Position numbers and translations under genes: made by a program. The notes beneath the pieces are model-generated. The model saw only the letters and a list, made by a program, of their open reading frames with translations. It searched no databases and was not told where the DNA came from. 64,000 nucleotides of DNA from Hymenopellis radicata (lineage: Eukaryota; Basidiomycota; Agaricomycetes; Agaricales; Physalacriaceae): assembly GCA_015501595.1 (NCBI GenBank), contig JADNRX010000058.1, positions 62,001 through 126,000 of the forward strand, written 5' to 3'. Shown here piece by piece: positions 8,053 to 19,687 of the stretch. Every line of letters begins with the position of its first letter. Positions within the stretch are counted from its first letter, which is position 1.

Positions 8053-10803
8053 TCAAATAACGGCCACATCAGGGTGACAGACGGCTAACGAGCTTGAGAG
8101 GGTGGATCCTGTTGGGCCGTTTAGCTTGCCTTCGTACAGGTGGCGTAGACACTCGCCTGGATAGAACCAGAAAGAAACACCAATTATGATATACAGGCCT
8201 GCCACAGGGTCAGAAAGGCAAAGCGAACCGTGAGCAGAAGAACCGACATATTAAGATGAGTCCTTCTAACCAATTGGACTTTCCATCGCTGACAGTGTAG
8301 TTCATGACTTGTACTGCACAGATGTAAGCGACCTGCAGCGCCACTGGATTTCTGATACACCTTACCTGAGATGTATAGGACCTAAGAGACGGTCAGCGAA
8401 GTACATGGCGCGACAAGGTAATATAGCCTCACCAGTGACTCGAATGGATCAAAGAGAAGCGCTAGTGGTTTGCCTGCAATCCACGCAACGGTCACCATGA
8501 ATCTATCTCATTATCAGATCGAACTTGGCTCTAGTAGACAGTTCAGACTTACGGAGTTACAAATAGAGCGGTTTGCTGAATACATCAAGTCAATCATCAC
8601 AACACAAGGAGGAAAGAAAGGCTCACAATCGTTGAGCCGACTGCGACGGAAATACTGAATGACAGCTTATCCTTGTATGACGTGGAAATGGCGCTGGCGC
8701 ACTCTGAAACAAGTCATTCATCAATAAGCGATTCTCCATCTTCGAAAATGAAATACAAACCAGCAAGCGAGCCCACAGCAGGCAATAGAATGAGGCCGAC
8801 CCATTCCTTGCTTATCGTCGTGGACACTTCGTTCATGGACCCGACCAGCCAGTCCGCAGTGAAACCGACACCCTGCAGGATTGCGCATGCGCATTAGAGT
8901 CGAAACATCTTTCAGAACAATGAAAAATGCGCACCGCAGTAACGACTGCCAACAACAACAGAACCAAGAATAAGCTGACCTCCGGCGCCTTCTTTTCAAC
9001 GGCCTTGGTCGGCAAATGCGGAGTCGGCTGGTCGTAGTCATCGTCCAGACGTTTCGGCTTGTAGCCGTCGTCGTGGACAGTTTCGGGAGAGCCATGATAT
9101 GTCGACCCGCTGAAGTTTCTGCTGCTTGCCCCACGGGCCATCGGAATGCCGCCTTCGCCATCAACGAGGCGAACAGTGTAACTCTGTCCCACTGCGGATG
9201 CACTGAGATCGGATCTCGATGTTGTAAGGACTGATGAGTTATATCCGACGCCGGGCACTAGATGAGCAGTGAGTCGAATGGAGAACACGAGGAGAAGGAG
9301 TGTTACTAGTGAAACTGTACGACTCTTTCAGAGGCACTTCCTGGAATCCACCCCGATCCTTGGGCGAGAAGTGTGGCGAGGGAATTTCGCGTTCTATGGA
9401 CTTTCGTTTCCACATGAACTTTGACATGGGCGCCTTAAAGATGTCCTTGCTGTGCTCGCGACTTTCGTAATTATTATCTGGTGACAGTTAATTTTGCCCT
9501 GCTTCGAAGAAGCTACATACCCTGATAGAGATGGTTGTGGGACCAAAGCTGGAAGACCAGCGATGCAAAGTAGACTTCGTCTTGGTTAGTTCATGTCGAC
9601 GAAGAGGATAAGAAATACGAACTGAACATCAGTACAATAGAAACCTACAACGATGATATTAGCTTCGATGCGTAAACCAGTGTCTTTTTTACTGACACTG
9701 TGGCTCATTTGGAGAATGCTCTGTTTCTGGGAAGCCGAGATGATGTCCGTTTCGTTATCACTGAGAGCAAAGTGATAGACAGCCGGTAGTAGAATGGCGC
9801 CGACCGATATGTTTAACAAAGACATATTCATGGCGTTGGCAGCTGAAATGTAGGATGAAAAAGCGGGCCCGATCTTGTTATCAAGGACATACTTTGTTCG
9901 AACACTTGTTCGGAAAAACGGATACCCCCAGCGAAGAAGCAAATCCCGAGAACAAGCACTGCAATTGAGTTAGCATCACACGTTGGATGAGCTGTACTGG
10001 ATGCTCACGGATTCGACTCAGCATCGAACCGATCACTGAGAGGAGGTTGAGAACAAATCAAGATCAGACGAACATCTTACGTGTCGACTGAACTACGCGA
10101 AGTTCACACTTTCGGAGCGCAGTCGAGGCGACGATGATTTCAACACTGTACTTGAATGTCAGGTAGGCATAATCATAGACGGCGGTTATGCGTACAAGTT
10201 AGCCTGAGAGTGTGTTAATTGATAATCAGATTGGCAAAAAAACCGGTTTGACACGGACCATGCTGGCGTTGATCAGCCCACTTGTTGCACCACCCAGACG
10301 GGTAGTAAGCTGAAGTGTTGTGATTTCGTGGAGTTGTATTAACGGGATCAAACCCAAAAGGGAAACTGAAGGAGATGTTACGCCGGGGAAACGAAGGGCC
10401 GCCAAAGACCACAAACATGAAAACACCCAGATTTCGGGTTCTTCGAGAGTTTGATTAAGGACGAACTGGACAATTATCAGCTTCAGGGAAAGGCGAGTGG
10501 ATGAAAACGCACGGCGATAGGTATTAGGAATAAGAGGATATTAAGCCCTGAAATGAGGCATTGTGAGCAGATTTTCGAGCTGAATATGACCGGAGACTTG
10601 CAAGAGTGGCATATTATGTGTCTCCAGCCCTTTGTGAGCCTTGTCCATAGGCTGGGCTGCGCTTTGTCTGCCGGCGTCGCGAAAAAGGGCAGACCGTGAT
10701 CCTGCTGTTCGGGCAGGCTGGTGGCTGATTCAGAAACGACGAGTGGTGGTGGTAATGAAGGGAAATCCATGGGACGCATGGGGAAGGAGCGACTGTGGGA
10801 CAT
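8053..10803 (-). CDS. Vacuolar Ca2+/H+ exchanger (CAX/VCX1 family)
   Basis: Cation/proton antiporter that would load Ca2+ into the vacuole. At least ten exons on the minus strand can be ordered by family homology: an N-terminal exon to about 10479 (NILLFLIPIAV), then IPLIQL...TRLGGATSGLINAS, VEIIVASTALRKCELRVVQS (first c-1-type alpha repeat), LLVLGICFFAGGIRFSEQ, SLLNISVGAILLPAVYHFAL, VFQLWSHNHLYQ, a hydrophilic loop of roughly 150 residues (about 9440-8960), then GVGFTADWLVGS, ISKEWVGLILLPAVGS, KDKLSFSISVAVGSTIQTALFV, GKPLALLFDPFES, SDGKSNWLEGLILI and a last exon GVSFWFYPGECLRHLYEGK. Length is close to fungal VCX1 homologues. In-frame ATG 10863 is an alternative start. Some small exons are unresolved. 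Confidence 0.88.
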
Positions 10804-10863
10804 TGCAGCCACCAGTGCTGGTAGTAGGAGAACAAGAGGGTGGCGGTGGCAGGTATTCTCCAA

Positions 10864-11285
10864 CTTCTTTAATTAAAAATAGACTGATCGCGTAAAGGCT
10901 TCTTTTGACAGCGTGCCAAGTCTCGACTTGTCAGATTAACGCTAATTTTCCTCGAATCTAACTGATTTTCTATCAGATGTTGAGAGCATTAAGGTCAATA
11001 GGAACAGACCGACAGTGGCGTAGTCGAACAATTAAATCAGGGTAGTAGCCATGGAAGGCCGTGTATACCGCAACCGAGCAAGACCGTGTACCGCAACCTA
11101 GCGGTCGACTTGAAATTACCATGTTAACCTCGGATTATTCGGGCAATTTCGCGGAGCATGTTGGTGGATAATAAGTCACCCACAGACACCCACAAGTCTC
11201 TAGACTGCTCTCGGCCTCGGAGCTAGCCGGATAATACCCCGCGTATTTTGTGACAGCGTGACAATCCCGCTCACTTTCGTCTACC
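10864..11285. other. Intergenic, divergent promoter region CAX / COX
   Basis: No coding exon supported. It separates the divergently transcribed exchanger and cytochrome oxidase genes. A short near-repeat (CGTGTA..CCGCAACC) occurs twice around 11061-11100; no clear TATA box seen. Confidence 0.5.
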
Positions 11286-11835
11286 ATGTTTTCTCGCGCC
11301 AGCGTCGTTGTGCGTCCCGCCGCCCGCGCCGTCGCGCACGCTGTCCGTCCAGCGCCTGTCACCGCCCTCAGGGCATTCTCGTCGTCCGCAATGGTCGCCT
11401 CTGGCCACGGCCCGGCCCCACCCATCATCGTTGGTCCTGGTGTCAAGGACGGTGAAGTCCCCACCGCCTACGACCAGGCCACCGGTCTTGAGCGTTTCCA
11501 GCTCCTTGGTGACATCGCCGGCACCAACGTCTTTGACCAGGAGCCCCTCGACTCTAGCCGCGTCGGCACCAAAGCCAACCCAATCATGGTCCCCGCAACT
11601 GTCAGCCAATCCAATTACCTTTTTCGTGCACTGTTTTCTTAACATCAATTCAGGCCACCTCCCGAATTATCGGCTGCACAGGGTGTCCAGCAGATTCGCA
11701 TGATGTTATGTGGTACGAGCTCAAGGAGAACAAGCAAATTCGCTGCTGGGAATGTGGTTCAGGTATGGGCTTTCATGTCGGTCCGCCAGGTGTTCTAACT
11801 TTCTCACAGTGTATGAACTCGCCGTTGAACATTAA
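11286..11835 (+). CDS. Cytochrome c oxidase zinc-binding subunit (yeast Cox4 / animal COX5B)
   Basis: Nuclear-encoded subunit of respiratory complex IV in the mitochondrial inner membrane. Three exons, 11286-11600, 11654-11762 and 11810-11835, give 149 aa. The first 35 residues (MFSRASVVVRPAARAVAHAV..., RAFSSS) form a typical mitochondrial presequence. The mature part has the family signatures LERFQLLGDIAGTNVFD, PLDSSRVGTK, and the zinc-site region GCTGCPADSHD...RCWECGS, ending VYELAVEH. Length and domain order match fungal homologues. Single-copy core gene; frame intact. Confidence 0.95.
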
Positions 11836-12007
11836 ACGAGTCCACCGGGAACCCACTATCAGTCAACCGCATGTATCTGTAATTAAACGTGCAGCTAACA
11901 ACTTTTTTTTCTTTCTGTTGAAAATGAGAGTCTACCAAGTATTCGCCTTCCTCACTCGCTATTTGCTCTTCACAGCCCGGGTATTGGTTGCCAAGATAAC
12001 AATCAAC

Positions 12008-13832
12008 TCACCCAGTAGGGGCCAGCACTGACGCTCCTTCCACGTCTCTTCTTACCAGCGGCCTTCCTAATCCAACGTCTCCGTTTGACAAGTGTTCCCC
12101 CTTTCTATTGATTGGAGTCCTTGGAATCTCAGCAAGTTTTGAACGTACACCGCTCTCTGTCGGGACCTGGGCATTCGTCTCGATTGGCTCTGAGGGTCTA
12201 GTGTTATTTGTTGAAGAGTCTGGACACATGTTGTCCGTCCCATCCCGATGTAGGGTCGCCGCGCCTGCATAAGGTTGTGAATGTCTGCAGGAGTTGATCT
12301 TTGGAAATTTACCTCGCTCGTCGATTCTCACTTCTGCTATTGATATGACTCGTTGGATCAGATCTTCAGTTTCAAGTTCTTCAACGACATTGGTCCAATC
12401 GTCGTCGTGAGTCATTACCACTCGAGCTTGTGGGAACTAGATGATTTATGTCAGTAGGGACTGCATTCTGCTGCTGGGGAGAACCGACTTTGTTCAAGAT
12501 GAACTCGTTGATCATCGCTGAAGGATTCAACAACTAACAGGCACGTAAGTGATAGCTGTGTGCTTGAACTGAACTGATATATACCTCAGCGTCCTCACAA
12601 CGGAAGTCATTAGTCTTCTCTTCCAATATAGAATCCAAGCATTCCATTCCTAAGAAAGATGGTTCGTCAATTGAAGGTTCCGTTTGTCCCCACGAGTCTA
12701 GACAATCCATTCCGAAGAAGTGGACATCATCTTCGACCTCTTCCTCGACCTTGTTGGGTATACCTGCTCTTGCAGACGTCGGCCGTGACATCGACTTGTT
12801 CGAGGAGCCCGGTCGGGACGAAGCTGGAGAGCTTGACGATGAAGATGACCCCGAGGAGTAACCAAACGGGATCCTTGAGCCGAATGTTGGTAGCTCGTCC
12901 TTTGATGATCCCGATATCCTCGAAAACTGCACAGAGCCCAACATCCTCTGCATCATTCGGTTCTCCCTTACCGAGATCGTGAAGCCTCGGATGAAGACAC
13001 ACTGGTTCTCTAGCGCGGTGTCGATTTCCGCTCCATCCTGGGGGAAAACACGCGTCTCTGCGCCGAGCTGGGTGCTCCACGAGGATCTGAACGCGACGCT
13101 GCCTTGGCCGAAGCCACACGTGGAGAATGTGAGCGACACGGCGCGAGTGTCGTCTGGTTTGGACACCGCCGCCGTGCCCCACGACGCGGTCTTGTCGCAT
13201 CCCGTGACCAGGTAGAGCGAGCCGTTCACCGCCTGCCTCCCCAAGTGATCAGGGTCATTGACGTACTCGTACCAGGACGCGGCGTGTTCCGCCGCGTACC
13301 GCTCAAAGGCCGATTTGTTCAGGACGTCGTACCGCGTGCTGCCATGCGGCAGTACGAGCACGGCAGCTTCTTCGCTTGACGTGCTGAATTCAAAACCACA
13401 GCCCCCGCCGAGGCAGACGCTGATGATGTTTGTCAATGCATAGAATTAGAATTGGGCGGCTCCGACGTACGGAGTATCCACGGACGCTTCGGCGTGCAGC
13501 GCCTTTTTCGACACGCGCGCGCTGGTGACGGCGGACCACTCCCTGTGCATGCGCTCGATCTTGCGGATGGGGTGGCACGCGGTGAGGCGGAGGGGGACAA
13601 AGTCCGGGGGCACTTCGCCGCCGTTTATGGGGTCGTGTGCGCCGGCGAGGATGTTGAAGAGGTAGTCGAACCCGCCGTCCTGCGTGAGGAGCCCGACGTC
13701 GCCGATGCTCAGACCACGAGCTCTGCAGGCAGCGCCGAGGTTCGCGTCTGGGTCGGGTATCCAGAGCGGGTAGCCGTGGCCGTTGCGCAGGAGGAGCTTT
13801 CTGTAGACGACGTGGGCTCGTTGGTCGGACAT
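12008..13832 (-). CDS. Conserved Agaricomycete protein of unknown function
   Basis: Five exons (13471-13832, 12585-13419, 12489-12533, 12313-12436, 12008-12264) give about 540 aa with all junctions in phase. The N-terminus HVVYRKLLLRNGHGYPLWIP and SIGDVGLLTQDGGFDYLFN is a pattern I recognise from many mushroom proteins of unknown role. Exon 2 contains VCLGGGCGFEFSTSSEEAAVL, a region ending FIRGFTISVRE and a Ser/Pro-rich linker (SSGSSSSSSSPASSRPGSS). The tail has INEFILNKFPQARVVMTHDDDW. The ATG at 13832 is preferred over that at 13856 because a TATATAAA box sits at 13863-13870. No enzyme motif is visible; no function is proposed. Confidence 0.85.
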
Positions 13833-13862
13833 GGGTTGCTTGGAGGGAGGGTGCAACAGCGG

Positions 13863-13870
13863 TTTATATA
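13863..13870 (-). promoter_or_regulatory. TATA box for the 12-13.8 kb gene
   Basis: TATATAAA on the minus strand about 31 bp before the ATG at 13832; it argues against the upstream ATG at 13856, which would lie nearly at the transcription start. Confidence 0.6.
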
Positions 13871-13884
13871 CGTAGACGAGAATC

Positions 13885-13945
13885 GGAACGGGAAAGCTTC
13901 ACAGCCTTGCAATGACATTGCTAATGCTTCCGACCAGAAGACCTT
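13885..13945 (+). repeat. 61-bp perfect direct repeat, copy A
   Basis: Identical over 61 bp to 17952-18012 (begins GGAACGGGAAAGCTTCACAG, ends CCAGAAGACCTT). This copy sits directly upstream of the TATA box of the minus-strand gene. Confidence 0.95.
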
Positions 13946-14185
13946 CTGAACATCATCCTTTACAGGTCATTATACCAAAGTCGACTGACTGGATTCCGCG
14001 ACCGCGCAAAATCAGTAATGCGAGTAGGTTTCGTGCTCCCCGTTGGAAGGACATCTTTGGCTAATAAACGGTAAGTCCTTGTCTTCTCCTAATTCCCTTG
14101 ATTTCCTAAACATTACCCAAGATCTTGCTTGTTTGTATGCTATTTCGCCGACATCAATACGCACGAGGCATTGTAAGTAACCCTA

Positions 14186-14871
14186 TTGCCCTGGGCGGAC
14201 CTTCGCTTCCTTTCCTTTTTCGAGTTCACCCCGTCACCGATGCACCTCACACGCCTTGGCGGTAACCTTCTCCAGCAGCGTTATCATGTCTTCCTTCGTT
14301 GGTTGAGTGTCATCTATGTGGTCCTCAGAGTCAGATCGTTGACGCTCAGTGTGGCTCCAACCACGCTTGCCAACCTAAAGCGCTTATCAATACAGTCCCC
14401 ATGCATCCTGCTACAGCTCACCACGCCTAATCTCACATCTCTATCTCTTTTCCCCCGTCGAGTCTTCCCCGATGATCTCCAAACGGTGCAGGACTTCGTC
14501 GCATGTCTTACGAGTAATTGCGATATCACTTCCGCCTGGTACGCTTCCTTCATCCGTGTTTTCGCGACTCTCACATGCGAAGCATCAAACGCTTCTGTAT
14601 GTCCTTCTATCCGGAGGCAGGCAAGTCTTCAGCGACGTTTAAGCTGATCGCCAGCGACGTCTTCCGTCTTGATGTACGCTCTTGTGCCAGGCATCTGGTG
14701 CCGGGCATGAACCTACCCGGCCCAAAGGCGGTGGTAGAGACACTCATGGAGATGGTCGCTTATCGTTTCGAGCAATCCAGAAGCTCAGTCTTCTGCGAAT
14801 ATGTTTGTGTTCGAATACGGACGTGCTTCGCCAAGAAGGGCTTTCTTGTTTCGAGGCGAATGGACTGGTGA
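14186..14871 (+). CDS. Possible F-box/LRR-type protein fragment (one frame slip)
   Basis: The translation PTTLANLKRLSIQ..LLQLTTPNLTSLSLFP has the Leu spacing of leucine-rich repeats that follow F-boxes in many Agaricomycete proteins. The frame changes near 14540 by one base (reading NCDIT then FRLVRFLHP); adding back one T in the local TT would join both halves, the same type of slip as in other genes here. The downstream part runs to a stop at 14871 (FLVSRRMDW). No F-box itself is visible, so it may be a fragment or a misread ORF. Confidence 0.35.
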
Positions 14872-15146
14872 TCGAACAGTCGGATTATGGGAAGGATAAG
14901 AATTGACGGGTCCGTCGTCCTGGCTATAATCCCTGCACGAATCAACTTCGTAAGATGGCCTCAGTTGGTAAGTATTTTGTTTCTTTTTGTGATTTGTTGA
15001 ACTGTCAACGGTATTCAAAATAATGACCCAAAACTTGAAACCCAGAATTTCGAAACATCTCTCCTCTTTCATCTTCGAAGTTCGCGCACTCTCGGAGAAA
15101 CCCTATCCACCCACCAGAAACACGGGAACGTCTTTGCCCACCATCC

Positions 15147-15411
15147 CTACTCTAGATGTCCAAAAGACACATGAACGCCTACCTTGACTTTATCGATCTG
15201 GTCCTGCGCGCCTGACTCTGGGCCTGTCGCGTACTTCACCGTCTCCTTCCCTCCCTGCTCAGCAGCTCCCTTTCCGTACGCCGTCATCATCGTCTTCCCT
15301 GCCCCGGGATTTGCTGTCGACGACAAGGTACATGAGCACGAACACTTCGATGACTCACACCGACTTACATGCCTGCATTCTCTCCGTCTTTCCGAGCTGC
15401 TGCTCGTTCAT
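15147..15411 (-). CDS. Small hypothetical protein, 69 aa, two exons
   Basis: Exons 15369-15411 and 15147-15313 join in phase through a 55-nt GTAAGT...CAG intron. The product begins MNEQQLGKTERMQAS, continues NPGAGKTMMTAYGKG and GGKETVKYATGPESGAQDQI, and ends FGHLE. It is hydrophilic and Gly/Lys/Gln rich, without signal peptide or membrane segment. The NPGAGKT string resembles a P-loop but is not followed by any nucleotide-binding fold, so no ATPase is proposed. I do not recognise the family. Confidence 0.4.
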
Positions 15412-15845
15412 TGTCGCAGACACGATGTTTGTTGTTGGTGAAGGAGTGAAAGTTGGCGTAGTAGTAACTCGCTCGGTAACAACGCTTGTTGTGGTTGTAG
15501 GCGTGTGAACAAGTATCGCAGGCTACAATTTGGTTTAGCACAGTATACAGCGTATTTCGACATCTTGCCGCTGATTCTTGAGCACGGGAAGACATTATCA
15601 TGTAGCATTAATTCATGCACAGTACATCCACTAGTAGGACTATGACAGTGTCCCTTGTAGCACTAAGCACCAGTCCGACAGGTCCTGAGCGCTGAGTCTG
15701 AAGAACACTTGCTTCAGCCCTGCTACTTAAAATGAAATCACTATTTCCATCCCGAGCTCCCAGAGCCAATGAGACATTGATGAAAATCGGTATGATACAA
15801 CAGTACTAGTACATAGGAAAGGAAACACACGAAGCGTGGAAAGTA

Positions 15846-17041
15846 TCATACAGCTCTCCAGCGAACAACACGGGCACGTTGTTCTGCTTGTTCTGCCTCC
15901 ACACTGGCCTCCAAGCGTCCACGATCAAAAACAGCCGATGGCCAGTCGAAGCTACCATCATCGTCGAACTGATCATCGTCGTCATCTTCAGAGCGGAAAG
16001 GACGTTCATGATGTTTGATATTCGGTAATGCTTTGTACTCGTCTGTACCAAATCGCCGGAGTACGCATTGCATATAATGCCAACGGAACAAGCCCGGGTG
16101 AGGGACTGGATCGGCCGTTTGAGGTTGAGGAGGATAAACTTGGTGTCCATGAAGAACTACCGCCGGGTACATGGCGAGAGGAAGGGCTAATATGGACATC
16201 TGGTCAATGGGTACGCCCAAGTGGAAGTTATGAGCTTCATAGACATGCTGCAAGAAGGGTCAAGAAGGAAACAGCTTTTCAAAGAACGACACTCACGTTT
16301 TGTCCAACCCGGCGAAGGCCTAGCTCATACATGTCAAACATGCGATCAAGACCCCGAAGAGAAGGATGCCAAATTCAGGATTATAGATGGAAAGGTGGGC
16401 AGGGACACCACAGAACTCAGTGTAGATGTGGCTCGCTATGGCGTCACCCATCCGTTTGGGGCAGATGTGGCTGTTTGTCGTGGATATCCCATCGGGCGCC
16501 CCCGAAATCCAACAGCGCTGGTCGCGGGCCGCGACAGCGAGCCGCATATCGTTACCGCTACCGGTAAGAGATGTTAGTGATTTATTGTGGCGCACACTGA
16601 GCTTGGATAAATGTAGGATTGTGCCAGGCGGGACGCGGTATTCGTATATCGCGGGAGGAGCTGGTCTGTGGCACCAGCCTGAGTCCAGTGGTCGCTCGAG
16701 ATATTTCGAACCCAGAGCGCACCGGCTCTGTTGACGGGGTCGCATATGTCATGTGCCATGTCGTGAAGCCAGCGTGTCTGTTCGGCGCGAGCATATAGGC
16801 ACATCTCCGCAACACGACCTCTGAGTAGCGGAATGGGATAGGGATTCAACTGAGGGGTTGTTGTCAAGGCGGCTTGTACATCGGCAGCGGTGTCGATGCG
16901 TGCGGGTAGAATTGCATACTGCTGTACACTTAGAGCGGCGACGGTTAGGGTAAGCTCTCCAGACGGGGTTTCCTGAGGAGCTGCTTCGAACGTGCTGGGG
17001 GCAGCACCAGGACCAAGAGGCTGAGCCGAAGTCGATGACAT
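15846..17041 (-). CDS. HNH-nuclease-type Agaricomycete protein (one frame slip)
   Basis: Belongs to a large mushroom family annotated as HNH nuclease domain proteins. Exon 1 runs 17041 to about 16596; the next begins near 16557 with NDMRLAVAARDQRCWISG, then NSHICPKRMGD (His/Cys-containing core), then HLSIYNPEFGILL. A one-base loss at 16351-16357 (a GGGG run on the coding strand) breaks the frame before LDRMFDMYELGLRRVGQN. After a GTGAGT intron the last exon carries HNFHLGVP, LHGHQVYPPQ, LFRWHYMQCVLRRFGTDEY and an acidic DDDDDQFDDDG tract, ending VVRWRAV at 15846. The first intron is only 38 nt if read as drawn. Role unknown; members are abundant and often variable between strains. Confidence 0.8.
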
Positions 17042-17280
17042 GGTAGGCAGTCGGCGGTCTATATTAGAAGGAACGACTGTCTTCATTCATCTCATAGAGT
17101 CTGAGAAACGAGACTAAGTCGGCGGTCGCACCCGCTCGTTTGGCGGATTGGTAAGCTTTCCCATGACGTTAAGCACTGCCACAGTCGAACTTCGAGTAGT
17201 CAGAAATATATATTTTGTCAACTTGTTGAAGTAGAGACAACAGTTTGAGGATATCTAATCAGTATCTAATGAAATTTCAG

Positions 17281-17914
17281 TGCCTTCAACGTACTTGAGA
17301 AGACGCATATTGTCCACAAGTACGGCATCGAGCTCAAGGACACTGTCAGCTCAAGGGACCTTGGCCCAGTGCCAACGAAAATAAACCTTCAAACCCTACC
17401 GACTGGAGCACGTCTCTTCCACCGTTGCAACACTTAATGGACGCTCTCGATGCTTGAGAGGTCAAGTTCTCCAACCTTTCAACTGAGGAACTCAGAAAAC
17501 GGGCGAAGGCGTACGAGGATAAGCAGCTAGAATGCCCGAGCCGTTGAAGAAGTCTGGCAAGAAGAAGGCTAGCAAATGTCGCGCGACATTATTGAGGACA
17601 GTGACGATGAGGCAGAACCCGAGGGAGGCAGTGAGAGGCTCGACGGCATCTTGGCCACGCGAAGTCCAAGGCGGGGTGACTCCTCCCAGTGGCGCTTCTG
17701 CCAATACAGCTTCTCATGCATCGAACTCATCCAATATCAACGCGTCAGACATCAATGCATCCTCTGCTGCAGGGGCACCAATGAGTCGGAGGCAGATTGC
17801 GAGAGTCGAAAAGGAGAACATCGCGCGCCACCTGCAAAGATTGCTGGAAGGAAACGGAAGTGTGTGACGAAGGACGGAGGGAAGGGGAACCCTCCCAAGA
17901 AAAGTAAATCTTGA
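17281..17914 (+). pseudogene. Degenerate protein-coding remnant
   Basis: Coding-like stretches occur in changing frames: AFNVLEKTHIVHKYGIELKD near 17285, then KKSGKKKASK, then SRDIIEDSDDEAEPE, then a Ser/Asn-rich tract SHASNSSNINASDINASSA and RRQIARVEKENIARHLQRLL, ending GRKRKCVTKDGGKGNPPKKS at 17914. Unlike other genes here the frame moves both ways, and stops lie near the start, so this looks like a decayed fragment. Family not recognised. Confidence 0.4.
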
Positions 17915-17951
17915 CTGTCCCTGTATTATCTTCAGTCCTTTTCTAGTCCTG

Positions 17952-18012
17952 GGAACGGGAAAGCTTCACAGCCTTGCAATGACATTGCTAATGCTTCCGA
18001 CCAGAAGACCTT
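17952..18012 (+). repeat. 61-bp perfect direct repeat, copy B
   Basis: Exact copy of 13885-13945, 4.07 kb downstream and in the same orientation. It follows the degenerate coding remnant and precedes the 3' end of the polyphosphatase gene. Confidence 0.95.
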
Positions 18013-18251
18013 TGAAGCTTAAGAGCATTCTATCTCTCATTATGGCACTCAATGATTCCGAGGTAAACGTTCTAATTATATGGTTGACGATTTCAAGAAA
18101 TAGCTGCGGCAGAACGCAATAATTATAACAAGTCAAGTCGTAAAAATACAACAAATTGAACGTAAACATAAAGTAGTAGGTCATCGAGGCGCGCCAAAGG
18201 TCACGCAAAATATAAAGTGTGAGTAAGTACTATAAACATCTAAAAAACCGT

Positions 18252-19687
18252 TCACGAACACGACACGCTCACAAGCTTGCCTCTGCCGTTGTCCCCAAAC
18301 TTGACAACCGATTTGCGCTTCTTCCCGTCAATCTCAATCTCCTCTTCGTAATCGTCATCGTCAACATCTTCGTCGTCTTCAAGCCTGACGCCGGCATAGC
18401 GCCCACCCAAGACGAGAGCAGTCAGCCGGTTCTCGTACACGCAACCGGTGTCGATCCCAATCGTCCATCGCTTGACGTCAAGTCCACGGGAGGCCGCATG
18501 CCCATAGACAACCGTAGCAGGAATGCAAGGCAGGTTCTCCTTGTCATGCGAGGTAGAATATAGGCTTTGCTCAAAGCCATGACACATCTTCATGTCCTGC
18601 TTGTACAACTTGGACCACGCCGTCCCGTCCTTTCCACGCGTCACTTGCTTGTTTTTCACGCCCCGCATGTTGAGTGTCACCCATGGATCTAGGTTCTGTG
18701 GCACGTCCGAGAGGATGGCGCCCTCCTGGAGTCGACGCAGCACGGGTATGGATTTGCCCAAAGGCACCTTGGCCAGCGGCTGGTTCTTGTGCCAGGGATT
18801 ATACCGGGGATCTGAGGCGAGGATTCCGGCATGAGCGACGAACGCGTGCGCATGGGGGATATGGAGTTTGAGCGGCCGGGAGACCAAGTAGTCGTACTCC
18901 TCGTCGCTCATAGCATGCGCAATTTCAAAGTGGTCGCCAAAGAGCGTCCATCCGCTCGGGATGCGCTTCCACCACTTGGAGTTGTCCTTGTCTTGTTTGA
19001 TTTGCTTCTCGACCCAGAGCTCGACGTCGTCGGCGCCGTTTTTCATGGCCTCGAGCCATTTGGCGCGGGCAGTTTCGAGAAACTTGGGACCGCCAGGGAG
19101 GGAGCGTATCCACTGCAGCCACGACTGCCATTCAATGACTTTTTGGTCGTGGTTGCCGCGGACGGCAGTGATATTATGGGAAGACATGTAGGATAGGACA
19201 GCCATTGAGCCTTTGTGCGAGCCCTTGGCAACGATGTCACCAACACTGATCAGAGTGTCGGAGGTGTGGTCGTAGGATAATTTGTGCAATAACGACCTAA
19301 AAAATGGGTTGGATTGGAGCGGATGAGGGCGAATAGACATACTGCAGCTGGTCGTACATTCCGTGTATGTCTCCGACGAGAATGACACGCTTTTTCGGAT
19401 CGTCTGTGTCAGCGACGACGTCAGTTCAAGACGTCGGCGACAACGACGACCACTGCACCTATTGTGAAATCCGCCGGCGATAGCACATCGAGCGGGCGAT
19501 AGACACTGAAATCGGGAAATTCTTGGAAAATGTCAGCGCTGCCAGAGCTATCCCTATGTGTGGAACACCGACTGTTATTGGAGCTTAACCAGGCATTGGC
19601 GAGGCGGTTGGTGACTCCGCTGAGGAGAACATAGACAATAAAGAAAGAAACAGTAGAATAAGCGAGAATGACTCGTGTCGAGGGCAT
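18252..19687 (-). CDS. Calcineurin-like phosphoesterase, Ppn2-type vacuolar endopolyphosphatase
   Basis: Metallophosphatase resembling yeast Ppn2, which cuts polyphosphate chains in the vacuole. Exons 19459-19687, 19343-19403 and 18252-19296 give 444 aa in one frame. Residues 5-25 (RVILAYSTVSFFIVYVLLSG) form an N-terminal membrane anchor. The metal-binding motifs follow in order: GDIHGMYDQ, SVGDIVAKG, GNHD, then AFVAHAGIL and VYGHAASRGLD, as in the bacterial-type Stp1/ApaH group. The C-terminus is very acidic (EDDEDVDDDDYEEEIEIDGK). Start chosen at MPSTRV because the anchor then lies at the extreme N-terminus; an upstream ATG at 19735 is in frame. Intact. Confidence 0.9.

Noticed and set aside
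9239..9427. Second hydrophobic segment (LVTLLLLVFSIRLTAHL) in the exchanger loop
   Set aside because: It lies within a GTTTCA...CATCTAG intron; splicing it out joins KESY to MPGVGYNSS in phase.
13452..13949. 165-codon plus ORF
   Set aside because: Antisense of exon 1 of the 12-13.8 kb gene, whose splicing, TATA box and family pattern are coherent.
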